Assembly: GCA_025964615.1 (NCBI GenBank)
Contig: JAOPYM010000570.1
Span: 1 to 46,950, forward strand
DNA from: Actinomycetes bacterium
GTDB lineage: Bacteria > Actinomycetota > Actinomycetes > Streptosporangiales > Streptosporangiaceae
DNA: 46,950 bases
Direction: 5' to 3'
Shown: positions 16,673-24,734 of the stretch, piece after piece
Layout: the number at the start of each line of letters is the position of its first letter
Position numbering within the stretch: position 1 is the stretch's first letter
Notes under the pieces: model-generated
The model's database searches: none
Told to the model about the DNA's origin: nothing
The model's input: only the letters and a program-made list of their open reading frames with translations
Made by a program: the position numbers and the translations under genes

Positions 16673-17406
16673 GAGCAGGAGACCAGGGTCTCGTACGTCA
16701 TCGGGTGGCCGCCCTCGGCCACAGCCACCTCGATCGCGGCGAACGCCGCCTCGCGCAGACCGGGGCGGTCCAGGTCCGCCGGGTGCAGGGCGATCCGGAA
16801 CGGGCGGCCCCGCCGGGCCAGGGATCGCGCCGCGGCGACCATCAGCTGCGCCCCGGCCCGCTCCCCCGCTCCGCCCGGACGGTGCGAGAGTGCGGGCATC
16901 CGGCGGGCGGATCCGCAGGTCAGATCGTGTACGGCAAGGTGGCTGGTCCAGTAGCGGAAGCCCAGTCCGGCGAGCGCCCGCCGGGCCCCGGGCGAGGCCA
17001 GCCAGCCCGGCGGGGTGAAGCCGGTCACGCCGATGTCGACGTCCGCGAGTACCTCCAGACCGGCCCTGAGCAGCTCGCCCGCCTGGTCCTCGGTGAGCGA
17101 CCAGAACTCCCCCGCCCCCCTCGCGAGGACCTGGTTGACGGCCCGGCGCCACTGCGGGCCGCCGGGCACCCCCGCGTGCCGGAATCCATGCAGCGCCAGC
17201 TCGTGCCCCCGCCCGACCGCGTTGTGCAGGTACGCGACCAGACCGGGGTCGTCGCGGAGCCCGGGTCCGTCACCGTAGGGGCCCGGGATGACCAGCAGCG
17301 TCGCGGGCACGCTGCGGGCGTCGAGATCGGACACCCACCGCCGGGTGGCCGCCGCGGTGGCGGGTGCCACGTCGTGCACCGACACCACGAAGGGGAACCC
17401 CGTCAT
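16669..17406 (-). CDS. DUF2334 polysaccharide-deacetylase-like protein
   Basis: A 245-aa protein of the DUF2334 branch of the NodB/polysaccharide deacetylase fold. The metal-site motifs are seen as SVHDVAPA at the N-terminus and ELALHGFRHAG, with a late FRIALHPADL. Such enzymes remove N-acetyl groups from glycans or glycolipid intermediates with a divalent metal. No signal peptide, so it probably acts in the cytoplasm or on a lipid-linked intermediate. ATGA overlaps at both ends (with the MgtA-like gene upstream and the GT4 gene downstream) imply one transcript with coupled translation of all three. The context suggests deacetylation of a sugar placed by one of the flanking glycosyltransferases. 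Confidence 0.88.
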   Translation of the reverse strand: MTGFPFVVSVHDVAPATAAATRRWVSDLDARSVPATLLVIPGPYGDGPGLRDDPGLVAYLHNAVGRGHELALHGFRHAGVPGGPQWRRAVNQVLARGAGEFWSLTEDQAGELLRAGLEVLADVDIGVTGFTPPGWLASPGARRALAGLGFRYWTSHLAVHDLTCGSARRMPALSHRPGGAGERAGAQLMVAAARSLARRGRPFRIALHPADLDRPGLREAAFAAIEVAVAEGGHPMTYETLVSCS

Positions 17407-18521
17407 GCGGCCTGCTCGGCGACGGCCCCGTAGGCGGCCTCCAGGTAGTGGCCGATGAGGGCGTCGCAGACCGCCTGCCAGGTGCGCCCCCGCACCGATC
17501 TGAACGCCTGGCCGCCCATCCGGGTCCGCTCGTCCCCGTCGGCCACGAGGGTGGCCACGGCCGCCCGCAGCGCCGCACCGTCGTCGGGCGGGTAGAGCAG
17601 CCCGTTGTCGCCGGGACGGACCAGGTCGAGAGGTCCGCCGGCGGCGGGTGCGACGACGGGCACCCCGGCAGCGAGGGCCTCCTGAACCGCCTGACAGAAG
17701 GTCTCATTGGCGCCGGTATGGACGAACACGTCCAGCGAGGCGACCAGTTCGGAGAGCTCCGTACCGCAGCGGAAGCCGGTGAACACCGCATTCGGGAGCT
17801 GCCGCCTGAGCCGCCGTTCCTCCGGTCCGTCGCCGACCACCACGAGCCGTACACCCGGCAGGTCGTGCAGCAGGGCCAGCAGGTGCGGGCGCTTCTCCGC
17901 CGCGAGCCTGCCCACATAACCGACGAGCACCTCACCGCCGGAGGCCAGCTCGCGGCGCAGGGCCGCGGACCTGTGCCGGGGGTGGAATCGTTCCTGGTCG
18001 ACCCCCCGGCCCCACAGCGCGAGTCGGGGAATCCCCCATCTCTCCAGTTCGCGCAGCGTCGGCGTGGACGGGGCGAGGGTACGGGCCGTCTGGTCGTGGA
18101 TGTGCCGTAGCCAGGACCAGATGACGTGGTCGGTGCCCCGCAGGCCGTACCTGCGCGCGAACCCCGCCACGTCGGTCTGGAAGACGGCCACTGCGGGGAT
18201 GTCGAGCCGGCGTGCGGCGGCGGCCCCGGAGGCGCCGAGCACCAGTGGCGAGGCCAGGTGCACCACGTCCGGTGCGAAGTCGCGCAGGGCGTCCTCCACC
18301 CTCCGGCTGGGCAGCCCGACGACGAAGGAACGGTAGAAGGGCAGGGCGGCGCCCGAGACGAGCCGTACCGGAAACCCGGTGTAGCTGTCCGGGCCGGGTG
18401 CGGGCGCGACGACGAGTGCGTCGTGGCCGCGAGCGGCGAGGTGGTCCAAGACCCGGCAGACCGAGTTGGTCACCCCGTTGACCCGGGGCAGGAACGACTC
18501 GGCCACGATGGCGACCTTCAC
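17403..18521 (-). CDS. mgtA: GDP-mannose-dependent alpha-mannosyltransferase-like GT4 (MgtA-like)
   Basis: A 372-aa GT4 enzyme closely resembling actinobacterial MgtA/PimB-type mannosyltransferases: MKVAIVAESFLPRVNGVTNSVCRVLDHL, VHLASPLVLGASGAAAARRL, FQTDVAGFARRYGL, LALWGRGVDQERFHP, VGYVGRLAAEKRPHLLA, and EX7E in GANETFCQAVQEALAAGVPVV. Known relatives add mannose from GDP-mannose to glycolipid anchors at the cytoplasmic membrane face. Full length. First gene of the operon, with about 200 nt to the next gene upstream. The gene symbol is by resemblance to Mycobacterium and Corynebacterium; the exact acceptor is not determinable. Confidence 0.9.
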   Translation of the reverse strand: MKVAIVAESFLPRVNGVTNSVCRVLDHLAARGHDALVVAPAPGPDSYTGFPVRLVSGAALPFYRSFVVGLPSRRVEDALRDFAPDVVHLASPLVLGASGAAAARRLDIPAVAVFQTDVAGFARRYGLRGTDHVIWSWLRHIHDQTARTLAPSTPTLRELERWGIPRLALWGRGVDQERFHPRHRSAALRRELASGGEVLVGYVGRLAAEKRPHLLALLHDLPGVRLVVVGDGPEERRLRRQLPNAVFTGFRCGTELSELVASLDVFVHTGANETFCQAVQEALAAGVPVVAPAAGGPLDLVRPGDNGLLYPPDDGAALRAAVATLVADGDERTRMGGQAFRSVRGRTWQAVCDALIGHYLEAAYGAVAEQAA

Positions 18522-18604
18522 GCTGGTGAGGTTGTCCGGGCGGGACGACCTGTGTGCCGCTGCCGGACGCCCGCCAGGGGAACTTCTCGTTACGCGTGGG
18601 GTGC

Positions 18605-18669
18605 GGCCCCGCCGTCCAGGGCCTCTCCGATCCGCTGACGAACGGCGGAGCGGCCCTGGGCGGGGTGCC
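18605..18669 (-). terminator. Imperfect hairpin downstream of the XRE gene
   Basis: GGCCCCGCC-GT-CCAGGGCC pairs with GGCCCTGG-GC-GGGGTGCC, 54 nt past the stop of the minus-strand HTH gene and upstream of the MgtA-like gene. The rest of 18522-18722 shows no gene. Confidence 0.5.
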
Positions 18670-18722
18670 GCCTGCTGGTGGTGGTACCGATGGCGGTGGT
18701 CTTGCCGTCGGCCGCCGGGTGG

Positions 18723-18971
18723 TCATGAGTCCTGGCCCTCGCACCCTTCTTCCGGCTCGGTCAGCAGGTCCTCGACCTCGATGCCGAGTGCCCTGGCGAA
18801 GGCGACCAGGATCTGCGGCTGGGGCCGGTTACGCCCGGTCTCCGCGCGGATCACCTGGAACCTTGACACGGGGGTGCCCTGTTCGGTACAACGGCGAGCT
18901 AGGTCCGCCTGAAGATAACCGCGACGTTCCCGCCAGAGCCGGAGCAGCCGGGGGCTGAAGGGGAGCAGCAT
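18723..18971 (-). CDS. XRE-family helix-turn-helix protein
   Basis: An 82-aa single-domain DNA-binding protein. The HTH is seen in LLRLWRERRGYLQADLARRCTEQGTPVSRFQVIRAETGRNRPQPQILVAFARALGIEVEDLL, which is the classical Cro/C1 layout with the recognition helix around VSRFQVIRAE and a C-terminal packing helix. An acidic tail follows. Start could be GTG 18986 (87 aa); the ATG at 18971 has GGAAAA six bases upstream. Divergent from a second HTH protein 160 nt away, so it may autoregulate the shared region. Regulatory target unknown. Confidence 0.8.
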   Translation of the reverse strand: MLLPFSPRLLRLWRERRGYLQADLARRCTEQGTPVSRFQVIRAETGRNRPQPQILVAFARALGIEVEDLLTEPEEGCEGQDS

Positions 18972-19132
18972 ACGTTTTCCAGTCACGAGCGCAGATTAGC
19001 GCTCTTATCCGTGAAGCGCCAGTCGAATGCTGAAGTTTCCGTGTGGATCTATGCCAAATCCAGGAACCGCCGCACATGTGCACGGCACCGGCGCTAATGT
19101 TCGCTCTGATAGCCTTACGGAAGGAAGTGTCG

Positions 19133-19498
19133 ATGACCAACCGCCTGTCCATCGTCCTGAACAGACGCCGGGTGGAACTGGGCATGTCGTGGAACGAGGT
19201 CTCCGACAAGAGCCGGATCTCGATCGCCCACCTGCGCCGGGTCCGTGCCGGGAAGTCACCCGTCACCGAACTGGTGGCCCGGGGCCTGGAGACCACGCTC
19301 AGCTGGACTCCGGGCAGTATCTCGAAGATCCTCGAAGGCGGCGATCCAGAGGAGGTACAGGCACCGTCCGACCTGCCGAGCGACGTCAGCTGGAACGACC
19401 TCTCGGACGCCGCTCAGCACCTGTGGCGCACTCCCGGAGTGGACGTGACCCTGCGCAGGGCACTGGTCACCGTGCTCGAGGAGAGTGAGCGCCACTGA
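19133..19498 (+). CDS. XRE-like helix-turn-helix protein
   Basis: A 121-aa protein starting MTNRLSIVLNRRRVELGMSWNEVSDKSRISIAHLRRVRAGKSPVTELVARGLETTLSWTPGSI, which is an HTH with the helix pair SWNEVSDKSRISIAHLRRV followed by the usual RGLETTLSWTPGSI segment of actinobacterial XRE regulators. The C-terminal half (DVSWNDLSDAAQHLWRTPGVDV) is not recognised. The track starts at 19043; the ATG at 19133 has AAGGAAG upstream and matches the family start. Divergent from the other HTH gene. It may bind the shared 160-nt region, in which GCTCT-n-ATc is seen twice. Confidence 0.78.
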   Translation: MTNRLSIVLNRRRVELGMSWNEVSDKSRISIAHLRRVRAGKSPVTELVARGLETTLSWTPGSISKILEGGDPEEVQAPSDLPSDVSWNDLSDAAQHLWRTPGVDVTLRRALVTVLEESERH

Positions 19499-19506
19499 CT
19501 GGCCGC

Positions 19507-20307
19507 TCAGGCCCGGCAGCGCGCCGACAGTCTCACGAAGTCCGCAACGGGCAGTGGGACACGGTGGCGCTGCCGGTCCCGCGCCAGCAGCGGCAGGGCG
19601 GCGAGTAGCGCCGTGACGATGGCGATGATGTGCTCTCGGCCCGCCATGTTGGGCAGCACGACCAGCTCCCCCACCATCACGATGATCGTCGCGGTCAGGC
19701 CGAGCCAGGCACCTTGGCGCAGGCAGACGTAGACCATCAGGGCGACCACCGCAGACGACGGGCCCGTGTCGAGCAGCAGGGAGGCCTGGTACGGCAGGCC
19801 GAGGAGATGGTGCGGGCCGAGTTCGCACATGAGCCGGCCGCCCAGCGAGCTGAGAGCGGTCGCCAGGAGGGAGATCCCGAGCGTCCTGCCGGCGCCCAGC
19901 CAGGCCTCCGCGAGCCCGAAGACCAGCAGTACCTGGGCGAGCGAGCCCCAGACCGGCAGATTGGGCGCGGGCGCGAACATGGACCCGGGAAACCTGGCCA
20001 CCGCCACATCGATGGGCAGCCGGGCTGAGACGCCGCCGATCCACACGACGGCCGAGCTCCCGGCGGTCGTCATCTGACCCAGCCACATCACCATGACCAG
20101 CGCGGTCGAGCCGAGTGTCAGCGGGAAGGCGCGTGGGCCGAGCCGCAGGCGCAGCCCGGGTAGCACGGTGAGCTTGTGCCACTCCTCGACGAGGACTCCG
20201 GTGACCGCGCGGCCCAAGACCCGGAACGGCCTGATCACCGGGGGGGCGGACTGCGGCGTCGCAGTGATCATAGGTTCTACCGTTTCATCGGATGGCAGGA
20301 CAGTCAT
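19507..20307 (-). CDS. Polytopic membrane protein, rhomboid-like
   Basis: A 266-aa protein with about six predicted membrane helices after a 45-residue cytoplasmic N-terminus. The fourth/fifth-helix segment LLDTGPSSAVVALMVYV resembles the GxSx active-site helix of rhomboids, and a His in NMAGREHIIAI of the last helix is in the place of the second catalytic residue. The preceding loop (WLGAGRTLGISLLAT) also resembles actinobacterial rhomboid-like proteins. If so it is an intramembrane serine protease or an inactive relative; the resemblance is weak. It ends 8 nt from the convergent HTH gene. An alternative start is ATG 20271. Confidence 0.6.
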   Translation of the reverse strand: MTVLPSDETVEPMITATPQSAPPVIRPFRVLGRAVTGVLVEEWHKLTVLPGLRLRLGPRAFPLTLGSTALVMVMWLGQMTTAGSSAVVWIGGVSARLPIDVAVARFPGSMFAPAPNLPVWGSLAQVLLVFGLAEAWLGAGRTLGISLLATALSSLGGRLMCELGPHHLLGLPYQASLLLDTGPSSAVVALMVYVCLRQGAWLGLTATIIVMVGELVVLPNMAGREHIIAIVTALLAALPLLARDRQRHRVPLPVADFVRLSARCRA

Positions 20308-20378
20308 CCGGCTTTCAGGCGATATTCAGCTAGTCCTCTGGCGTGAGGTCCTCCTTCCTGAGGCGGAGACGGAAATGA

Positions 20379-20414
20379 CGAACCGCCCCTGCCGAGACGC
20401 TCGGGGGCGGTTCG
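20379..20414 (-). terminator. Terminator of the glutathione peroxidase gene
   Basis: CGAACCGCCCC / GGGGCGGTTCG, perfect 11-bp stem with 14-nt loop, 22 nt past the minus-strand stop. Confidence 0.75.
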
Positions 20415-20435
20415 CTGCGCGGTTGCCGGCGCTGG

Positions 20436-20924
20436 TCAGGAGGCGGGCAGGGCCTTCTCGATCGCGGTGACGATCTCGTCGGTGTCGGGCTCGGTCTGCG
20501 GCGAGAACCGGGTGATCGCGCCGTCCGAGCCGACCAGGAACTTCTCGAAGTTCCAGCGGATGTCACCGGTATGACCCGACTCGTCGGGGGTGTCGACGAG
20601 CTCGGCGTAGAGCGGGTGCCGCCCCTCGCCGTTCACCTCGACTTTCTCGGTCAGCGGGAAGCTGACGCCGTAGGTCGCCGAGCAGAACTCCGCGATCTCC
20701 TCGGTGGTACCCGGTTCCTGGCCGCCGAACTGGTTGCAGGGCACACCGAGCACGCTGAACCCGCGTCCCGCGAAGCGCCGCTGAAGGCCCTCAAGCCCTG
20801 TGTACTGAGGGGTGAGGCCGCACTTGGAGGCCACGTTGACCACCAACACGGCCTTGCCCCGATACTGTGCGAGGTCCGCAGAGCCACCCTGCAGGCCACT
20901 GATCTCCACGTCATAGACAGACAT
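20436..20924 (-). CDS. Glutathione peroxidase family thiol peroxidase
   Basis: A 162-aa peroxidase of the GPx family that reduces hydroperoxides with thiols. In actinomycetes, which lack glutathione, the reductant is likely thioredoxin or mycothiol. The catalytic tetrad is visible: Cys in NVASKCGLTPQY, Gln in NQFGGQEPG, Trp and Asn in IRWNFEKFLV. A second Cys in GVPCNQFGG suits the thioredoxin-dependent, non-seleno type. Cytoplasmic, no signal peptide. ATG with AGGA eight bases upstream. Single-gene unit with its own terminator. Confidence 0.95.
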   Translation of the reverse strand: MSVYDVEISGLQGGSADLAQYRGKAVLVVNVASKCGLTPQYTGLEGLQRRFAGRGFSVLGVPCNQFGGQEPGTTEEIAEFCSATYGVSFPLTEKVEVNGEGRHPLYAELVDTPDESGHTGDIRWNFEKFLVGSDGAITRFSPQTEPDTDEIVTAIEKALPAS

Positions 20925-21015
20925 GATGCCGATCCTAACGACGTGGCGCCGTCAAGCTAACCCGATGGGCCGGTATGACGAAAAAACCGGATTCGGCCCC
21001 CGATGCCCGACCTGC

Positions 21016-21171
21016 TCACTTGCCCAGCTGGTTGACGAACTTCGCCACCGAGTCACCGGCGCCCGCGAGCTGGTGGAACGCGCCGTTCACCACGTTGGCG
21101 GCGTTCGTGGGCTGACTGAACAGGTAGAACAACACGAAGGCGATGGCCACATAGCGGAGGTTCTTCTTCAT
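21016..21171 (-). CDS. 51-aa membrane peptide, paralogue 1 (not in ORF track)
   Basis: Below the 60-aa track cutoff. Reads MKKNLRYVAIAFVLFYLFSQP, then a segment with AANVVNGAFHQLAGAG, ending DSVAKFVNQLGK. One N-terminal membrane helix followed by a short amphipathic helix. It matches the 50-aa protein 200 bases upstream in spacing: MKKxL, FVxxYL, P, AAxVVxG, LAxA, S, FV. AGAGGGA lies about nine bases before the ATG. Downstream on the minus strand an AT run (TTTTTT) follows a short GC-rich stretch at 20981-20996. Function unknown; probably membrane associated. Proximity to an LCP protein suggests a cell-wall role, which is inference. Confidence 0.7.
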   Translation of the reverse strand: MKKNLRYVAIAFVLFYLFSQPTNAANVVNGAFHQLAGAGDSVAKFVNQLGK

Positions 21172-21327
21172 CGGTCGCCGTCCCTCTTGTTACGCAGTGA
21201 CACACTGACCCTATTCAGTTGTGCCCAACTGTCCCTGACCTCAAAGAGAGTTTCATGTAGCGGCCTGCGGATGTATGTGATTGAGGTCACCTCCAACTGT
21301 CACACACCGTTACTTTGACGCACAGAA

Positions 21328-21353
21328 GCCCCGTGCCCGGACAGGCACGGGGC
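21328..21353 (-). terminator. Terminator between the two membrane-peptide genes
   Basis: GCCCCGTGCC / GGCACGGGGC, perfect 10-bp stem with a 6-nt loop, 17 nt after the stop of paralogue 2. Confidence 0.75.
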
Positions 21354-21370
21354 CGGCGACCTCCCACGGT

Positions 21371-21523
21371 CTACGGCATCGAGCTCACGAACTGGCCGAG
21401 CGAGTTCGCCGCTGCCGCGAGCCCGTTGATCATGCCGTGGACCACGCTGGCCGCTTGGTGAGGCTTGGCGACCAAGTACCAGACCACGAAGCCGATTCCG
21501 CCCCATTTCAGATACTTCTTCAT
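21371..21523 (-). CDS. 50-aa membrane peptide, paralogue 2
   Basis: Reads MKKYLKWGGIGFVVWYLVAKP followed by QAASVVHGMINGLAAAANSL and a QFVSSMP end. The ATG-track entry (21371..21661) adds unrelated residues; the real start at 21523 is set by similarity to paralogue 1. One membrane helix plus a C-terminal amphipathic helix. It lies 88 nt downstream of the LCP gene on the same strand and has its own terminator, so it is a separately ended transcript or the end of an LCP operon. Function unknown. Confidence 0.7.
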   Translation of the reverse strand: MKKYLKWGGIGFVVWYLVAKPHQAASVVHGMINGLAAAANSLGQFVSSMP

Positions 21524-21611
21524 GGTGCGCTCACTTTCCGTAGACGAAGTCTTACTGAGAGTAATTCCCGGATCTACGTCGATACGATGGCACTGAGCCG
21601 CAAAGAGAAGG

Positions 21612-22604
21612 TCAGGTCTTCGGGACTTTTGTATCGGTTCGCAACGCCTGGAACAGCGCATGGGATCGAACCCGGTCCCAGGTCAGGTAGGAACCGACTC
21701 CCGGCGCCGAGCCGAAACCGCCCACCGGCACGGTCGTCGTCGTACCTCCGCCCGATCCCATCCCGCGCATCGACCACAGCAGGCTCATCAGGTCCGTGAG
21801 GTTGTCACCGCTGGACACCGAGAAGTTGTCGGTGGCACCCAGTGCGAGCGGAACGCTCTGGAAGGGGTTCAGCAGGACACCGGCGCTGGTCGTCTTGTGG
21901 ATCAGTGCCGAGAAGAACTCCCGCTGGTGCTTCACCCGCTCCAGATCCGCGCTGGCGAACTTCCTGGTGCGCACGTAGCCCAGCGCCTGCGTGCCGTTCA
22001 AGGTCTGGCAGCCCGCCTTCAGGTTGAGGCCCGCCTTGGGGTCCTTGAGCGGCGTCGCGATGCACATGTCCACTCCCCCGACCGCGTCGACGACCCCGAC
22101 GAACCCGCCGAACCCGATCTCCGCATAGCGGTGGATCCGGATGCCGGTGGCGGCCTCGACCGTCCGGACCAGCAGCTTCGGCCCGCCGAACGCGAACGCG
22201 GCGTTGAGCTTGTTGGAGCCGTGCCCGGGGATCGGGACGTACGAGTCGCGGGGCAGGCTGACCAGCGAGGTCCCGCCCGCCCCGGTGTGCAGGAGCATCA
22301 TCGAGTCGGTCCGGCTGCCCACGGCCTGCCCGGTCGCGTACTGCCTGCGCTGCGCGGCGGTCAGCCCGACCCGGCTGTCCGTGCCGACGATCAGCCAGTT
22401 CGTGCCCGGGGTGTCGGCCACCCGCCCCGGGTAGTCGCCGAGCACGTCGGTGCGGTGCAGACGCGAGTCCAGGTAGAAGTAGCCGCCGGCACCGACGACG
22501 GCCATCGCGAGCACCACGGCCAGCAGCACCCTCGGCCACCGCCGCCGCCGTCGCCGTACGGGAACCTGCGGTGCGGGCGGGCCTTGCGGCCATATGTCGC
22601 TCAT
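21612..22604 (-). CDS. LytR-CpsA-Psr (LCP) family cell-wall ligase
   Basis: A 330-aa LCP protein: proline/arginine-rich cytoplasmic start, one signal-anchor helix (VLLAVVLAMAVVGAGGYFYL, about residues 26-45), then an extracytoplasmic LCP domain with LIVGTDSR, RTDSMMLLH, SLPRDSYVPIP, and KLNAAFAFGG. These carry the Asp/Arg residues that bind the polyprenyl pyrophosphate and metal. LCP enzymes transfer glycopolymers (teichoic acid- or arabinogalactan-type) from the lipid carrier to peptidoglycan. Start taken at ATG 22604 (MSDIWPQG) rather than the track start at 22652. Divergent from the ABC exporter. Confidence 0.93.
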   Translation of the reverse strand: MSDIWPQGPPAPQVPVRRRRRRWPRVLLAVVLAMAVVGAGGYFYLDSRLHRTDVLGDYPGRVADTPGTNWLIVGTDSRVGLTAAQRRQYATGQAVGSRTDSMMLLHTGAGGTSLVSLPRDSYVPIPGHGSNKLNAAFAFGGPKLLVRTVEAATGIRIHRYAEIGFGGFVGVVDAVGGVDMCIATPLKDPKAGLNLKAGCQTLNGTQALGYVRTRKFASADLERVKHQREFFSALIHKTTSAGVLLNPFQSVPLALGATDNFSVSSGDNLTDLMSLLWSMRGMGSGGGTTTTVPVGGFGSAPGVGSYLTWDRVRSHALFQALRTDTKVPKT

Positions 22605-22730
22605 CCCGCCACAGTAGGCAACCCGCGGGGGCCCCGCGTCCCTCTCCAGCATGGAGTCAAGACCCTCAGGTCACCCTGTTGTGTGAGATTTGGCCTGGGC
22701 GGCGTCCGTCCTGCGATGCACACTGCTGGG

Positions 22731-24644
22731 ATGGGGCAGCTACCGGGTTTCCTGCGATTCCTCCGGAAACGGGCAAGGGTCCGGCCTGAACCGCCCGACG
22801 GAGTGCGGATGGCCACCCTCAAGTGGTATGAGCACACGGAGGAGATGGCGGGGACGGGGATGGCGGCGATCGCCAGGAAGCTGCCCGCGCTGATCTCCCA
22901 GGCGATCAGGCTGGCCTGGACGGCAAGCCGGATCGACACGGCGGCCTCGATCGGGCTCAACCTCATCGCCGGGATCTTCACCGCGTTCGGGCTGCTGGCC
23001 ACGACCGGTGTGCTCAGCGCGCTGTTCGCCGCCGGGCCCACCCCGGGCAGGGTCAAGGCCGCCCTCCCGTCCTTGGTACTCGTCGGGATCGCGACCGGGC
23101 TTCGCGCCGGGCTGCAGGCCGTCGCCGGGCTCTCCGAGGCCCGCCTGGACCCGCAGGTGGACCGGCTGGTCCGGACCCGCCTCTTCGAGATCACCACGCG
23201 GGTGGAACTGGCCGCCCTGGACGACTCCGACTTCCACGACGCCATGCAGCGGGCCGGGATCCGCGGCACGATCGCGGCCTCCGCCGTGGTGCAGACCACC
23301 ATCGACGTCATCACCGGCGCGGTCGGTCTCGCCGCCGCCGCGAGCGTGCTCGGTGTGCTCCACCCGCTCCTGCTGCCGCTGCTCGTGCTGACGGCGCTGC
23401 CGGACGGCTGGGCGTCGGTGCGCGCGGCCCGGATGCGTTACCTCATGACGCTGACCCTGATCCCGACCAGCCGCCGCACGTGGATGCTGTCGGACCTGAT
23501 GGTGGACCGGAAGGCCGCCGCCGAGATCCGGTCGTTCGCGATGCCGGACTTCCTGCTCGGCGAGTACGGGAAGCTCTCCCGCTACGCGCAGCTGATCGAG
23601 CTCGACATCGCCCGGCAGCAGATGGTCGCCAGGATGACGGGCGACGCGCTGAAGGGCGTCGCGCTCGCCGTGGTCTACCTGGCGCTCGGCCTGCTGCTGT
23701 GGGCCGGGGACGTGCCGCTCGCGGTGGCCGGCACGGCGGTACTGGCCATCCGCACCGGTCAGTCCTCGCTGGGCAACCTGGTGTACGCGGTGAACCGGAC
23801 CTACGAACAGGGCCTGTACTTCCGCGACTACCTCGACTTCTGCGCGGCCGGGGACAAGCGCATCCCGCAGCGCGGCATCGAACGCAGCCGGCCCTTCGAG
23901 CGGATCGTCGCCGATGACATCGTCTTCACCTACCCGGGCGGCGGGACCAGGTCGCTGGACGGGGTCACGGTCGAGCTGCGGCGCGGGGAGGTGGTCGCGC
24001 TGGTCGGCGAGAACGGATCGGGCAAGTCGACGCTGGCCAAGATCCTCGCCGGCCTGTACGACCCCGACTCGGGCGACGTCCGCTGGGACGGGGTGTCGCT
24101 GCGCGACATCGACCCCGACCGGCTGCGCGAGCACATCGCGGTCATCGCACAGGAGTACACGCACTGGCCGATGACCGCCCGGGTCAACATCACCATGGGC
24201 CGCGACGAGGGCAGGCTGGACGCGGCGGCGCAGGCCTCCGGCGCCGATCAGGTGATCGAGGAACTGCCCCAGGGGTACGAGACCCTGCTCGACCGGCGCT
24301 TCGAGGACGGCGCCGAGCTGTCGGGCGGGCAGTGGCAGCGGATGGCGGTGGCCCGCGGTTTCTACCGGGACGCGCCGCTGCTGATCTGCGACGAGCCGAC
24401 GGCCGCCCTGGACGCGCGGGCCGAGCACGCGCTGTTCGAGCGGATCCGGGCGCACGCCGACGGGCGGACCGTGCTGCTGATCACCCACCGCCTGGCCAGC
24501 GTCCGGTACGCGGACCGCATCTACGTGCTCGACCACGGGCGGGTGATCGAGCAGGGCGACCACGACACCCTGGTGGGCGACGGCGGTCTCTATGCCGAGC
24601 TCTACACCCTGCAAGCCTCCGCCTACCAGACCGCAGAACCTTAG
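22731..24644 (+). CDS. ABC exporter, fused permease and ATPase
   Basis: A 637-aa half-transporter: N-terminal membrane domain with about six helices (ASIGLNLIAGIFTAFGLLATTGVL; IDVITGAVGLAAAASVLGVL; ALAVVYLALGLLLWAG) and a C-terminal ATPase with Walker A GENGSGKST, Q-loop IAQEYTHW, signature ELSGGQWQRMAVAR, Walker B LLICDEPTAALDA and H-loop ITHR. It probably works as a homodimer exporting a lipid, peptide or small natural product. No partner exporter gene is adjacent. The track start at 21660 is a shadow of the LCP gene. The in-frame ATG at 22731 is chosen; 22716 is possible. Ends at a repeat shared with another convergent gene pair. Confidence 0.92.
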   Translation: MGQLPGFLRFLRKRARVRPEPPDGVRMATLKWYEHTEEMAGTGMAAIARKLPALISQAIRLAWTASRIDTAASIGLNLIAGIFTAFGLLATTGVLSALFAAGPTPGRVKAALPSLVLVGIATGLRAGLQAVAGLSEARLDPQVDRLVRTRLFEITTRVELAALDDSDFHDAMQRAGIRGTIAASAVVQTTIDVITGAVGLAAAASVLGVLHPLLLPLLVLTALPDGWASVRAARMRYLMTLTLIPTSRRTWMLSDLMVDRKAAAEIRSFAMPDFLLGEYGKLSRYAQLIELDIARQQMVARMTGDALKGVALAVVYLALGLLLWAGDVPLAVAGTAVLAIRTGQSSLGNLVYAVNRTYEQGLYFRDYLDFCAAGDKRIPQRGIERSRPFERIVADDIVFTYPGGGTRSLDGVTVELRRGEVVALVGENGSGKSTLAKILAGLYDPDSGDVRWDGVSLRDIDPDRLREHIAVIAQEYTHWPMTARVNITMGRDEGRLDAAAQASGADQVIEELPQGYETLLDRRFEDGAELSGGQWQRMAVARGFYRDAPLLICDEPTAALDARAEHALFERIRAHADGRTVLLITHRLASVRYADRIYVLDHGRVIEQGDHDTLVGDGGLYAELYTLQASAYQTAEP

Positions 24645-24655
24645 GACGAGGGCGA

Positions 24656-24695
24656 GTGCTCGGGCCGCGTGGCCTGGACCGAGGAGCGAGGGAGC
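24656..24695. repeat. Convergent-gene repeat, copy A
   Basis: GTGCTCGGGCCGCGT..GAGGAGCGAGGGAGC; 36 of 40 bases match copy B at 29316. Lies between the convergent exporter and AAA genes. The right-hand arm is degenerate here. Confidence 0.75.
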
Positions 24696-24734
24696 CCGTG
24701 CCGAAGGCGCGGCCATGAACACAGCGAGTGCCGT

